64,000 nt of DNA from Atlantibacter subterraneus (lineage in GTDB: Bacteria; Pseudomonadota; Gammaproteobacteria; Enterobacterales; Enterobacteriaceae). Below, piece after piece: positions 34,742 to 44,192 of this stretch. Under the pieces are notes generated by a model that saw nothing but the letters and a program-made list of their open reading frames with translations, was not told the origin of the DNA and searched no databases. A program made the translations under genes and the position numbers. The number at the start of each line of letters is the position of its first letter. The stretch's first letter is position 1. The stretch lies in assembly GCF_007570865.1 (NCBI RefSeq), contig NZ_VLPS01000001.1, forward strand, positions 558,001 to 622,000, written 5' to 3'.

Positions 34742-36166
34742 ATGACTATGAATATGGCTAAAACGCTTTACGATAAACATATCGATTCCCATACCATTAA
34801 AAAATTCGATGACGACGGTAATGTGCTGTTGTATATCGATCGTTCGATTCTCAACGAATATACCAGCCCGCAGGCGTTCAGCGGTTTACGCGAACAGAAC
34901 CGCAGCGTCTGGAACCCAAAATCTGTTTTGCTCAATGTGGATCACGTTAATCCGACCCGGCCCGCGCGTAACCCGGAAATGACCGATTCCGGCGGTGCGC
35001 TGCAGGTGAAATATTTCACCGAAAACAGCCGATTCTTCGATATCGAATTGTTTGACGTGATGGATAAGCGTCAGGGCATCGAGCACGTGGTAGCGCATGA
35101 GCAGGGGCTGGCAATGCCTGGCATGGTGATTGCGGCAGGGGACAGCCATACCACCACCTACGGCGCGCTTGGCGCTTTCGGCTTTGGCATCGGCACGTCG
35201 GAGATCGAACATTTCCTCGCCACCCAAACCCTGGTGTACAAAAAGCTGCGCAATATGCGCGTCACCCTGGAAGGCCAGCTCGGCGCAGGCGTCACCTCCA
35301 AAGACGTCATCATGGCGCTGATAGCCCGTATCGGCGCGGATGGCGCGACCGGGTACGCCATCGAATTCTGCGGCAGCGTTATCGATAACCTGAGCGTGGA
35401 AGCGCGCATGACTATCTGCAATATGGCGGTGGAAGCGGGGGCGCGCGGTGCCTTTATGGCCCCGGATGACAGGGTTTTTGCTTACCTGAAGGATACCCCG
35501 CGCGCGCCGAAAGGCGAACTGTGGGACCGCGCGGTAGAGAGCTGGCGGACGCTGAAAAGCGATCCGGGTGCGAAGTTTGATAAAGAAGTCTATATCGACT
35601 GTTCCCGCCTCGAACCCTTTATCACCTGGGGGATCAGCCCCGATCAGGCTGGCCCGATTACCGACGCGATACCCGATCCGCAATCCATTGAAGATCGGCA
35701 GAAAAGGCACGATTACCAGACGGCGCTTAACTATATGGAACTTAAGCCTGGTACACCGTTCACCGAGATTCGCATCTCCCATGCCTTTATTGGTTCCTGC
35801 ACCAATAGCCGCATCGAGGACTTACGCGAAGTGGCGAAGGTGCTGGCAGGCAAAAAAATCGCCCCGCACGTGCGCGGCATGATTGTGCCGGGGTCCACCC
35901 AGGTGCGGGAACGCGCCGAACGGGAAGGGCTGGCGCAGATTTTTATCGATGCCGGTTTCGAGTGGCGTCAGTCAGGGTGTTCGATGTGCCTGGCCATGAA
36001 CGAAGACGTGCTATCGCCGGGCGATCGCTGCGCCTCCAGCACCAACCGCAATTTCGCAGGCCGTCAGGGCGCGGGCTCGCGCACCCATTTAATGAGCCCG
36101 GCGATGGTGGCCGCCGCTGCGGTCGCCGGTCACTTAACCGATGTCAGATATTTCACCGAGGTTTAA
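34742..36166 (+). CDS. LeuC/aconitase-family hydro-lyase, large subunit
   Basis: A 474-residue member of the isopropylmalate isomerase / homoaconitase large-subunit family. The [4Fe-4S] ligands are Cys in FIGSCTNSRIEDL and the Cys pair in RQSGCSMCLAMNEDV. HEQGLAMPGMVIAAGDSHTTTYGA and the NRNFAGRQGAGSRTHL segment complete the signature. It is a second leuC-type gene, away from the leuABCD operon, and is grouped with a hydrolase and a 2-hydroxycarboxylate transporter, so it probably acts on a citramalate-, dimethylmalate- or tartrate-like acid in catabolism. ATG 34742 used; ATGs at 34748 and 34754 are alternatives. The small subunit follows after 2 bases. Confidence 0.87.
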   Translation: MTMNMAKTLYDKHIDSHTIKKFDDDGNVLLYIDRSILNEYTSPQAFSGLREQNRSVWNPKSVLLNVDHVNPTRPARNPEMTDSGGALQVKYFTENSRFFDIELFDVMDKRQGIEHVVAHEQGLAMPGMVIAAGDSHTTTYGALGAFGFGIGTSEIEHFLATQTLVYKKLRNMRVTLEGQLGAGVTSKDVIMALIARIGADGATGYAIEFCGSVIDNLSVEARMTICNMAVEAGARGAFMAPDDRVFAYLKDTPRAPKGELWDRAVESWRTLKSDPGAKFDKEVYIDCSRLEPFITWGISPDQAGPITDAIPDPQSIEDRQKRHDYQTALNYMELKPGTPFTEIRISHAFIGSCTNSRIEDLREVAKVLAGKKIAPHVRGMIVPGSTQVRERAEREGLAQIFIDAGFEWRQSGCSMCLAMNEDVLSPGDRCASSTNRNFAGRQGAGSRTHLMSPAMVAAAAVAGHLTDVRYFTEV

Positions 36167-36168
36167 TA

Positions 36169-36786
36169 ATGGAAGCGTTTAACTGCGTAACGGGTATTGC
36201 CGCCCCGATGATGGCGGCAAATATTGATACCGATGTGATTATGCCGAAGCAGTTTCTTAAAGGCATTGACCGCAGCGGCCTGGATAAGGGCTTATTTTTC
36301 GATTTACGCTTTAATCAGGACGGCAGCCTGAATGAGGATTTTATTTTAAATCAGCCGGGATGGCTGGGGGCGAGTTTTCTGGTTGTCGGCCCTAATTTTG
36401 GTTGCGGCTCCAGCCGGGAACATGCGGTATGGGGATTAAAGCAGCTGGGAATCAAAGCGTTAATCGGCACATCATTTGCCGGAATATTTAATGATAACTG
36501 CCTGCGCAACGGCGTATTAACCATTTGCCTCAGCGAGACGGAAATACAGCAAATCGCCAACGCTATTACGCAGCGCGAGACCAATACTCTACAGGTCGAT
36601 TTAGCGCAGCAGACTATTACCAGTGCAGATAATCAATACGCTTTTACTGTTGACCAAATTAAAAAGGATATGTTGTTACAGGGACTGGATGCTATCGGCT
36701 TCACCCTGTCTTTTACCCGGGAAATTAAGCAGTTCGAAGAGCAATACTTTGCCCGCAATCCGTGGCACAGAACCGTTCAGTATTAA
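36169..36786 (+). CDS. LeuD-family hydro-lyase, small subunit
   Basis: A 205-residue swivel-domain partner of the preceding large subunit. IAAPMMAANIDTDVIMPKQFLKGI is the substrate-binding start and GPNFGCGSSREHAVWGLKQLGIKALIGTSFAGIF is the family signature. Length and motifs match LeuD (about 200 residues). Its ATG lies 2 bases after the large-subunit stop. The dimer would catalyse dehydration/rehydration of a 2-hydroxy acid; the substrate cannot be read from these motifs. Confidence 0.87.
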   Translation: MEAFNCVTGIAAPMMAANIDTDVIMPKQFLKGIDRSGLDKGLFFDLRFNQDGSLNEDFILNQPGWLGASFLVVGPNFGCGSSREHAVWGLKQLGIKALIGTSFAGIFNDNCLRNGVLTICLSETEIQQIANAITQRETNTLQVDLAQQTITSADNQYAFTVDQIKKDMLLQGLDAIGFTLSFTREIKQFEEQYFARNPWHRTVQY

Positions 36787-36800
36787 CAGGAATAAACGCA

Positions 36801-37646
36801 ATGAAAATTGTCAACTTTAGCATTAGCGGTAAAAATAAATTCGGTATCGTAAAGGAAGCCGGCATTATTGATGTCAGCGCAATTTATGGTAATCGCTATC
36901 CGTCATTAAAAGCGTTTCTCGAGCATGAAGATGTTTCCAGCCTGAGAGAAATTGCCAGTGCCGCCGCTGATTACGCTATTAACGAGGTCGAATTTCTGCC
37001 GGTTATCGATAACCCGACCAAAATTATCTGCGTCGGCATGAACTATAGCGAAAAACGCGTCGAATTTAATGAGCAGAATCCCGAGCCGACGCTGTTTGTT
37101 CGCTTCGCCGACTCGCAAACCGGCCACCTGAGTTACGTTAATAAGCCCGCCGAATCCCGGGAATTTGACTACGAAGGGGAACTGGCGGTGATCATCGGCA
37201 AGAAGTGCAGCCACGTCAGCGAGCAGGATGCGCTGTCCCACGTGGCGGGCTACAGCTGCTATATGGATGGCTCTGCCCGCGACTGGCAGCATACCTGGTA
37301 CACCGCCGGGAAAAACTGGCCGCGCACCGGCGCATTCGGCCCGTATTTAACCTGCCGGGATGAAATCCCCGATCCGCATAATTTACAGATCCGCACCTTT
37401 TTAAATTCCCGGGAAGTACAGTGCGATAATACCAAAAATATGATCCATAAAATCCCGTACCTTATTTCCTATATCAGTACCTTTACGCCATTGAGCGCGG
37501 GCGACGTGATTATTACCGGCTCGCCCGGCGGCGTCGGTAAAAAAAGAACTCCACCACTGTTCTTAAAAGAAGGTGATTGCATTGAAGTGGAAATCGAAGG
37601 GCTGGGACGCTTAAGTAATCATATTAAAGAATCTGTCGCAGCATAA
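36801..37646 (+). CDS. Fumarylacetoacetate hydrolase-family protein
   Basis: A 281-residue enzyme of the FAH superfamily. Metal ligands lie in DYEGELAVIIGKKCSHVSEQDA and the catalytic region in GPYLTCRDEIPDP; GDVIITGSPGGVGKKRTP is the C-terminal signature. Members hydrolyse acylpyruvates, decarboxylate oxaloacetate or hydrate 2-oxo acids, so it may cleave a keto acid produced by the dehydratase. ATG 36801 is the only supported start. It is 14 bases behind the small subunit. Confidence 0.85.
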   Translation: MKIVNFSISGKNKFGIVKEAGIIDVSAIYGNRYPSLKAFLEHEDVSSLREIASAAADYAINEVEFLPVIDNPTKIICVGMNYSEKRVEFNEQNPEPTLFVRFADSQTGHLSYVNKPAESREFDYEGELAVIIGKKCSHVSEQDALSHVAGYSCYMDGSARDWQHTWYTAGKNWPRTGAFGPYLTCRDEIPDPHNLQIRTFLNSREVQCDNTKNMIHKIPYLISYISTFTPLSAGDVIITGSPGGVGKKRTPPLFLKEGDCIEVEIEGLGRLSNHIKESVAA

Positions 37647-37717
37647 TTAAAAATAATTTTGAACATCTTTTACCTCTTCAGGAAGTAAGCCCTCTTATTA
37701 CTATAAAGGCGGAAACA

Positions 37718-39061
37718 ATGAATCACATTGAAAGTAATACCCTACATGATGGTAAAAAACTGACATCGACGCATTCTCTGGGCGGGCTGTCAGTAAAAGA
37801 AATTTGTTCAGTACCGGTTTGGTTTTTTGCAATAATGTGCGTGATAGTGGGTTCAGCGGCGTGGTTTGGCACACTCCCCAAAAATATGATTGGCGGCCTG
37901 GCGATCATTATGTCTTTAGGGTTTATTTTATCCACCGTTGGAAAAAATATTCCGGTAATAAAAGATATCGGTGGGCCGGCAATATTTTGCCTGATGATCC
38001 CTTCGATTCTGGTCTTTTACCATATCATCCCTAAAAACGTGCTGGACTCGGTGCATGTGCTGATGAAGGATGCCAACTTCCTGTATTTCGTGATCGCGAC
38101 GCTGGTGGTAGGCAGCATCCTGGGCATGAACCGCATTATTCTGGTTCAGGGGATGATTCGAATGTTCGTGCCGCTGGTGGTGGGCACGCTAACCGCCGTT
38201 GGCGTGGGGCTGGTCGTCGGTAAAACGGTAGGCTACAGCTTCTATCACACCTTCTTCTATATTATTGTGCCGATTATTGGCGGCGGCATCGGGGAGGGGA
38301 TTTTACCGCTGTCGCTGGCCTATTCTTCTATTCTCGGCACCACGCCGGATATCTATGTCGCGCAGCTGGTGCCTGCCGCCGTGATCGGCAATATTTTTGC
38401 TATCGTCTGCGCGGGGTTTCTGTCGAAGCTCGGTAAAATGAAACCCGAGCTCAGCGGCAACGGTATGCTGATCCGCACCGCGGAAGATAACGCCATTTTT
38501 AATAACATCGGTGACGAAGGGAACGGCAAAACCGACTATTCCCTGATGGGGGCCGGATTATTAATGATCTGCTGCTTCTTTATCTTTGGCGGCCTGCTGG
38601 AACGCCTGGTCCATATTCCGGGCCCGGTATTAATGATTGTGATGGCAGTGCTGTGTAAGTACGCCAAAGTGATCCCCGGCAGAATGGAAACCGGCGCGAA
38701 ATCCTGTTACAAACTGATTTCCACCTCGCTGATATGGCCGACCATGATTGGTCTGGGGATGCTGTACGTGCCGCTGGAAAGCGTGGTGTCGGTATTTTCC
38801 GTGGCCTACGTAGCGGTTTGCGCCTCGGTGGTGTTATCAATGGCCATTGTCAGCTTCCTGTTGGCCCGCTTCCTGAATATGTACTCTGTGGAAGCCTCCA
38901 TCGTCACCGTTTGTCATAGCGGGCTTGGCGGCACCGGGGACGTGGCGATCCTCTCGGCCTGTGACCGCATGGGGCTGATGCCGTTCGCGCAGATCTCAAC
39001 GCGTATCGGTGGTGCCTCTACCGTGATTCTGGCGACCATGCTGCTGGCCGCGTTTTCCTGA
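37718..39061 (+). CDS. 2-hydroxycarboxylate transporter (CCS family)
   Basis: A 447-residue inner-membrane carrier with eleven or so spans, of the citrate/malate CitS-CitP-MleP family. The two re-entrant GGxG motifs are present: PIIGGGIGEGILPLS and VCHSGLGGTGDVAILSA. It would import citrate, malate or a related 2-hydroxy acid with Na+ or H+, or exchange it for a product. As last gene of the hydro-lyase operon it points to a dicarboxylate or tricarboxylate 2-hydroxy acid as the pathway substrate. A strong hairpin follows. Confidence 0.88.
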   Translation: MNHIESNTLHDGKKLTSTHSLGGLSVKEICSVPVWFFAIMCVIVGSAAWFGTLPKNMIGGLAIIMSLGFILSTVGKNIPVIKDIGGPAIFCLMIPSILVFYHIIPKNVLDSVHVLMKDANFLYFVIATLVVGSILGMNRIILVQGMIRMFVPLVVGTLTAVGVGLVVGKTVGYSFYHTFFYIIVPIIGGGIGEGILPLSLAYSSILGTTPDIYVAQLVPAAVIGNIFAIVCAGFLSKLGKMKPELSGNGMLIRTAEDNAIFNNIGDEGNGKTDYSLMGAGLLMICCFFIFGGLLERLVHIPGPVLMIVMAVLCKYAKVIPGRMETGAKSCYKLISTSLIWPTMIGLGMLYVPLESVVSVFSVAYVAVCASVVLSMAIVSFLLARFLNMYSVEASIVTVCHSGLGGTGDVAILSACDRMGLMPFAQISTRIGGASTVILATMLLAAFS

Positions 39062-39068
39062 TGCGTTC

Positions 39069-39092
39069 GCCGCCCCCGGCGCAGGGGGCGGC
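39069..39092. terminator. GC-rich hairpin between convergent genes
   Basis: GCCGCCCCC (39069-39077) pairs with GGGGGCGGC (39084-39092) over 6 bases. No T run follows on either strand. It separates the transporter gene from the LysR gene ending at 39095. Confidence 0.5.
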
Positions 39093-39094
39093 AA

Positions 39095-40000
39095 TCAGAA
39101 GTGAATGCATTTGAAATAGCTTTCAAGAAAAGTAATGCACTTTTGCGTCTTGATGGACTCTTCAAGTTTGGTCGGATAGACCGCCCATACCGACGCCTGT
39201 TCATAATAATCGGGCAATAGTTGAATCAGATCGCCCGACTCAATATAGCGTTTTGCATCCCACTCGCTGCGCAGCGCGATACCGCGATCGTCGAGCGCCC
39301 ATTGCAAAATCACTTCGCCATTATTTGATGACAGGTTGCCATCAACCCGCACCGTTTCCTGCTTTTTCCCGTCGCTGAGATGCCACAGACCGAAGGTCAG
39401 CCCCTTTTCCTGTAAAAACAGGCACTGATGGCGGGAGAGATCCACAGGCGAGGCGGGGGTGTCGTGCTGGTTCAGGTAACCCGGCGAGGCGCAGAGGATA
39501 CGTTTATTGTCGGCAATTTTTTTGGCGTAATAGCGTTCGTGAAAACTTTCGCCAACCATAATTTCCAGATCGATATTCTCTTTAATCAGATCCAGCTTGG
39601 TATCGGTTAAGGTGAACTTAATTTTTAAACCGGGATTTAATCTGGAAAAAGCCGACAGCGGATTGGTCAGGTGATTTTTACCAAAGCCAAATGAACTGCA
39701 AATATGGAAGTTGCCCTGAATATCATTTTTGATATTAACAATCAGATCCATCGCCGCGTTATTTTTGCTGATAATCTCTTCGGCCTGGATAAGGGCGACT
39801 TCTCCCGCCGCCGTCAGGCGCATTTCACGAGTATTACGGTGCAGCAATTTCGCGTTCAGGGTTTCTTCCAGCGTATTAATCCGCTTCGTCACCCAGGCAT
39901 TGGAAAAACCGAGCTCCACCGCCGCGCCGGAAAAACTGTTATGACGCACGACCGCCATAAATACTTCCAGGTCTTCTACCTGCGGCCATTTCTTTTTCAT
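39095..40000 (-). CDS. LysR-family regulator (DmlR/TtdR-like)
   Basis: A 301-residue regulator: winged helix in VEDLEVFMAVVRHNSFSGAAVELGFSNAWVTKRINTLEE (about 8-45), then a CbnR-type effector domain with LDLIKENIDLEIMVGESF, as in the malate/tartrate group (DmlR, TtdR). ATG 40000 gives the usual length; upstream codons in frame lack homology. It is convergent with the hydro-lyase and transporter operon, which it probably senses for, since DmlR-group members respond to hydroxy-dicarboxylates. Confidence 0.85.
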   Translation of the reverse strand: MKKKWPQVEDLEVFMAVVRHNSFSGAAVELGFSNAWVTKRINTLEETLNAKLLHRNTREMRLTAAGEVALIQAEEIISKNNAAMDLIVNIKNDIQGNFHICSSFGFGKNHLTNPLSAFSRLNPGLKIKFTLTDTKLDLIKENIDLEIMVGESFHERYYAKKIADNKRILCASPGYLNQHDTPASPVDLSRHQCLFLQEKGLTFGLWHLSDGKKQETVRVDGNLSSNNGEVILQWALDDRGIALRSEWDAKRYIESGDLIQLLPDYYEQASVWAVYPTKLEESIKTQKCITFLESYFKCIHF

Positions 40001-40185
40001 TTGCGTGGATCCTTGCGGGATATTAAGCGGTAAATAATACAATAGCCCGCACCGGTATTTCATCATCCCGTTACCTCTGCGATAAAAAACCGCTCCATCC
40101 TGAGTCCAGACCAGGCTACAGCCCGCCAAATCCAGCGGGTGCACTATACTGCTACAGGTTTACGCCCGCTGACGAGGAAAGGGAT

Positions 40186-40737
40186 GTGAGTATCTGGCTT
40201 AACATAGTGATTGTTCTGGCTAGCGCGGCGGCGATGGAAGCCGTGGCCGCGTTGTCCCACCGTTATATCATGCACGGCTTCGGCTGGCGCTGGCACCGCT
40301 CTCATCACTCCCCACGCACCGGCTGGTTTGAGCTTAACGATATGTTTGCCGTGGTGTTCGCGCTGGTCGCCATCGTGCTGATCGCCGTGGGTACCGCCGG
40401 GGTGTGGCCGTTACAGTGGATCGGCGCGGGCATGACGCTGTACGGCGTGCTCTATTTCCTGGTTCATGATGGGCTGGTGCATCAACGTTGGCCGTTTCAC
40501 TGGGTGCCGCGTAAAGGCTATCTCAAGCGGCTGTGGCTGGCGCACCGTTTCCATCACGCGGTGAACGGCAAAGAGGGCTGCGTGTCGTTTGGTTTTTTGG
40601 TGGTGCGTTCGCCGGAAGAGCTGCAGGCGCAGCTGCGCAAGCGTCGCCGTCCGGCTAAACAGGGCGCTGCCACAGTGAATCCGGACGCGGCGAGCGAGCC
40701 GCCAGCGGCGCAATCGCCGCGCGCCCCGCGCCCTTGA
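40186..40737 (+). CDS. crtZ: Beta-carotene hydroxylase
   Basis: A 183-residue membrane di-iron hydroxylase that turns beta-carotene into zeaxanthin. The histidine clusters are His25-His30 (HRYIMH), His37-x2-His40-His41 (HRSHH), HDGLVH and HRFHHAVNGKEGCVSFGF. GTG 40186 follows GAGGAAAGGG. As in Pantoea and Cronobacter it is convergent with crtB, but here the coding ends overlap by 83 bases (40655-40737), so the basic Pro/Ala-rich C-terminus is encoded opposite the crtB C-terminus. Confidence 0.95.
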   Translation: MSIWLNIVIVLASAAAMEAVAALSHRYIMHGFGWRWHRSHHSPRTGWFELNDMFAVVFALVAIVLIAVGTAGVWPLQWIGAGMTLYGVLYFLVHDGLVHQRWPFHWVPRKGYLKRLWLAHRFHHAVNGKEGCVSFGFLVVRSPEELQAQLRKRRRPAKQGAATVNPDAASEPPAAQSPRAPRP

Positions 40738-41581
40738 GCAGCAGGGCCAGCTTTTCCGCTTTCCCGGTGTGCTGGCGGCTGTTCCAGGCGTTTTCCCCGG
40801 CGTCAGCCACTTTAATACCGATGGCGCGATACACATCCCTGGCGGTGGCAATCGCCCAGCGGGAGCGCAGGGGCAGGGCAGGCAACCCCGCCAGCGCCGA
40901 GACGTAATACGGCTCCGCCTCATCCAACAGCTGCGCCGCCACCCGGTACAGCGCCGCCCGGTTCTCCACCGCGTGAAAGTTCTCGATGCTTAACCCTTGC
41001 TCAGCCAGCCACTGCTGGGGCAGATAACAGCGCCCGGCCCCGGCGTCTTCAATCACATCCCGCGCGATGTTGGTCAACTGAAACGCCAGCCCCAAATCGC
41101 AGGCGCGATCCAGCACCTGCTCGTCGCGCACCCCCATAATATGCGCCATCATCAGGCCGACGACGCCCGCCACGTGGTAGCAGTAGCGCAGGGTGTCATC
41201 AAGGGTGTGATAACGCTCGCCGCGCACGTCCATGGCAAAGCCTTCCAGATGCTCCAGCGGCCATCGGGCGGGAATATGGTGACGCACCGTCACCTCCTGC
41301 AACGCGGCAAATGCCGGTTCACTCATCGCGTGCCCCTGATACACCTGCTGGGTGGCGGTACGCAACTGCACCAGCCGCTGTACGGGGGAGTTGCTGGCAG
41401 GGGCATCAGCAGCGAAACCGGCGATTTGGTTATCAATGACATCATCGCAATGGCGGCACCAGGTATACAGCATCAGCACGCTGCGGCGGGTGTCGGCATC
41501 AAACAGCCGGGCCGCGGCGTCGAAGCTTTTTGAGCCGCTGCGCATGGTGTTGGCCGCGTGGCGGAACAGCGGTTGATTCAT
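40655..41581 (-). CDS. crtB: Phytoene synthase
   Basis: A 308-residue squalene/phytoene synthase that condenses two GGPP to phytoene. The two Mg-binding motifs are DDVID (46-50) and NIARDVIED (171-179), with the conserved YCYHVAGVVGLMM between them. Last gene of the leftward crt operon, starting 4 bases inside the crtI stop. The C-terminal 30 residues overlap crtZ on the other strand. Confidence 0.96.
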   Translation of the reverse strand: MNQPLFRHAANTMRSGSKSFDAAARLFDADTRRSVLMLYTWCRHCDDVIDNQIAGFAADAPASNSPVQRLVQLRTATQQVYQGHAMSEPAFAALQEVTVRHHIPARWPLEHLEGFAMDVRGERYHTLDDTLRYCYHVAGVVGLMMAHIMGVRDEQVLDRACDLGLAFQLTNIARDVIEDAGAGRCYLPQQWLAEQGLSIENFHAVENRAALYRVAAQLLDEAEPYYVSALAGLPALPLRSRWAIATARDVYRAIGIKVADAGENAWNSRQHTGKAEKLALLLKGAGRAAIAPLAARSPRPDSLWQRPV

Positions 41582-43056
41582 GCCAGATCCTCCAGCATCA
41601 GCCGCGCCGTGGCTTTCGCCGAGCCGATCACCCCCGGAATGCCCGCGCCGGGATGGGTACCTGCCCCCACCAGATACAGGTTTTGCAGATGCTCATCCCG
41701 GTTATGGGGACGGAACCAGGCGCTCTGGGTGAGCAGCGGCTCCAGCGAAAACGCCGACCCGAGATGCGCACCCAGGGTGTGCTGGAAATCATCCGGCGTG
41801 AAGATGCGGTGCGTCACCAGCTGCTGGCGCAGGTTCGGCATATAGCGCCGTTCCAGATAGTCGAAAATCCGCTCGCGCAGCGCCGGGCCTTCCACGCGCC
41901 AGTCGAGCGGCGCATTGCCCAGATGCGGCACCGGCGTCAGTACGTAAAACGCGCCGCAGCCCGGCGGGGCCAGCGATGGGTCCGTGGCGCACGGCGAGTG
42001 GAGATACAGCGAAAAATCGTCCGGCAGCGTCGAGCCGTTAAAGATCTCCTGCACCAGTTCCTTGTAGCGCGGCCCGAAGCAAATAGTGTGGTGCGCCAGC
42101 TGCGGATGCGGGGCGTTCAGACCGAAGTACAGCACAAACAGCGAGTTGCTCATGCGCTTCCCGGCCAGTTTCTCGCCTTTGGTTTTGCCGTGCGGATCGT
42201 GGCCGAGCAGCTTTTTATAGGTGTTCACCACATCGGCATTGGAGGCTACCGCGTCGGCGGCGAATATGCGTCCGTCCCGGGCCATCACCTGAGTGACTTT
42301 CTGCTGATTCACCTCGATGCGCTCAACCGCCGTGTTCAGCTCCAGCTTGCCGCCCAAATCGGTAAACAGCTTCACCATGCCGTTGACCAGCGCCCCGGTG
42401 CCGCCGCGCGGGAACCAGACGCCCCATTCCCGCTCCAGCGCGTGGATCAGGGTGTAGATCGCCGAGGTGGCAAACGGATTGCCGCCCACCAGCAGGGAGT
42501 GAAACGAAAACGCCTGGCGCAGGTGATCGTCCTGAATAAAGCGCGACACCGCCTGCCAGACGTTTTCCCAGGCGCGCAGCTGCATCAGCTGCGGGCTGAC
42601 TTTCACCATATCGCTGAACTGCAAAAACGGCGTCGCTCCGAGCCGCAGGTAGCCCTCTTTAAACACCGCGCGGGAATAGTCGAGAAAGCGGGCGTAGCCC
42701 TGCACGTCCGCCGGGTTAAAGTCGGCGATCTGCTGCTGGAGCAGAGCCTGGTTATTGTTGTAGTCGAAGCGCTTACCGTCCTCCCAGCACAGCCGGTAAA
42801 ACGGATCGACCGGCAGCAGTTCCACGTAATCCTCCAGCCGCTTTCCCGCGCTGACGAACAGCTCCTCCAGCGCGCTGGGATCGGTGATCACCGTCGGCCC
42901 GGCGTCAAAGGTAAACCCCTGGTCGTGATAAACATAGGCGCGCCCGCCGGGCTTATCGCGCTGTTCCAGCAGCGTAGTCTGGATGCCCGCCGCCTGTAAG
43001 CGGATGGCGAGCGCCAGCCCGCCGAATCCTGCGCCAATCACCACGGTATTTTTCAT
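41578..43056 (-). CDS. crtI: Phytoene desaturase
   Basis: A 492-residue FAD enzyme that introduces four double bonds into phytoene to make lycopene. N-terminal FAD motif VIGAGFGGLALAIRLQAAG; C-terminal signature YLVGAGTHPGAGIPGVIGSAKATARLML. The length matches CrtI of Pantoea. It starts inside the end of crtY (TAATG) and overlaps crtB at its 3' end by 4 bases, so translation is coupled. Confidence 0.97.
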   Translation of the reverse strand: MKNTVVIGAGFGGLALAIRLQAAGIQTTLLEQRDKPGGRAYVYHDQGFTFDAGPTVITDPSALEELFVSAGKRLEDYVELLPVDPFYRLCWEDGKRFDYNNNQALLQQQIADFNPADVQGYARFLDYSRAVFKEGYLRLGATPFLQFSDMVKVSPQLMQLRAWENVWQAVSRFIQDDHLRQAFSFHSLLVGGNPFATSAIYTLIHALEREWGVWFPRGGTGALVNGMVKLFTDLGGKLELNTAVERIEVNQQKVTQVMARDGRIFAADAVASNADVVNTYKKLLGHDPHGKTKGEKLAGKRMSNSLFVLYFGLNAPHPQLAHHTICFGPRYKELVQEIFNGSTLPDDFSLYLHSPCATDPSLAPPGCGAFYVLTPVPHLGNAPLDWRVEGPALRERIFDYLERRYMPNLRQQLVTHRIFTPDDFQHTLGAHLGSAFSLEPLLTQSAWFRPHNRDEHLQNLYLVGAGTHPGAGIPGVIGSAKATARLMLEDLA

Positions 43057-44192
43057 TATTTATTCCCTGTGTTTATCGCCGCCCGTAGCGCCCCGAAAAC
43101 GGGAACGGGCGGCTTGCCTGTCAATATTCGCGCTTTATCGGTCAGCGTCAGGTGCCCGGCGTAGAAGCGGGCGATGGTGGCATCGGGCAGGCGATAGAAT
43201 TTTTGCATCACCTGCCAGCGGCGATCCGCCTGGCCGGCCAGAAACAGCATCCGGTTGAGCAAACGCAGAAACCCCTGGCTGCGCCACTGTCGGGTCGCCA
43301 TCGCCTGAACCAGCCGGTGCAGGCCAGGCGCGTCGATACGTTCCTGCCCGGCGATGGCGTCGGCCAACTGCGCCGCCAACGGCAGAGAGTAGCCGGTGAC
43401 CGCGTGGAACAGCCCGGCGCGCATCCCGGAACAGGGCTGGCTGGCGTGCAGCGGCGCGTCGCCCGCCAGCGTCAGCGGCAGGCAGCCGGTCTCTTCACGC
43501 AGCAGTTGATCCAGCGCCAGGCCGTGCTGCGCGGCATACTGGCGGATGGCGTCGCGATACTGTTCCGCCGGTAAGTCCGGTGCGTTGCTAAAACGGGTGT
43601 CCTCAATCAGCAGCGTGTCGGGCGTCAGCGGCAGCAGATAGAAAAACCGGTAGGCGTTGTGCTGGGCCACGGTGGCGTCCATCAGCAGCGGGCGCGTCAG
43701 GCCATGGGGTTCGGCAAGCCGCCACTCCTGCCCGACGAACAGTTGCCAGGCGCAGCGCCAGCCGGGCATGGCTTGCTGCCCACGCCCGTCAATTACCGCC
43801 CTGGCGCGCAGCGTAGTGTCGTCTGCCAGTTGCACGCTGTCTGGTGCGACGTCGGCCACCGGGCAATTCAGCCACAGCGCGTCTCCCAGCGCCTCGCGCA
43901 GCTGGCTGGCAAAGCGTTCAGCGCTGACGGTGTAATAGGGCTGATCGATATCGCGCATCAGCTCCGGGAAAATCACCTGATAACCGGGCCAGCGGTGGGC
44001 CACCAGCGGGGCGATCCACTGATGCTGCGCGGCGCTGAGATCGTGATGATGAAACGACCATGTATGGTTGCCGCCGGGCGATGCGCCCTGTTCGAGCATC
44101 AGGATCTTCATCTGCGGATGGCGCTGTTTTAACCGCCAGGCAATCAGGCCGTTCGCCAGGCCTGCGCCCACGAGGATCAGATCCCAGCTCAT
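43056..44192 (-). CDS. crtY: Lycopene beta-cyclase
   Basis: A 378-residue enzyme that cyclises lycopene to beta-carotene. FAD-binding LVGAGLANGLIAWRLKQRHP at the start; the conserved EQGASPGGNHTWSFHH and the YRFFYLLPLTPDTLLIEDTRFS region are present, as is CLPLTLAGDAPLH. It overlaps crtX by 4 bases (ATGA) and crtI by 1 base. Confidence 0.96.
   Translation of the reverse strand: MSWDLILVGAGLANGLIAWRLKQRHPQMKILMLEQGASPGGNHTWSFHHHDLSAAQHQWIAPLVAHRWPGYQVIFPELMRDIDQPYYTVSAERFASQLREALGDALWLNCPVADVAPDSVQLADDTTLRARAVIDGRGQQAMPGWRCAWQLFVGQEWRLAEPHGLTRPLLMDATVAQHNAYRFFYLLPLTPDTLLIEDTRFSNAPDLPAEQYRDAIRQYAAQHGLALDQLLREETGCLPLTLAGDAPLHASQPCSGMRAGLFHAVTGYSLPLAAQLADAIAGQERIDAPGLHRLVQAMATRQWRSQGFLRLLNRMLFLAGQADRRWQVMQKFYRLPDATIARFYAGHLTLTDKARILTGKPPVPVFGALRAAINTGNK

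Noticed and set aside
34886-35782. A 298-codon frame on the minus strand opposite the LeuC-like gene
   Set aside because: A shadow of the hydro-lyase gene, whose Fe-S motifs are intact on the plus strand.
41530-42999. A 489-codon frame on the plus strand opposite crtI
   Set aside because: The translation is Arg/Gln/His-rich and matches no family, while crtI on the other strand is unmistakable. High GC content keeps the opposite frame open.
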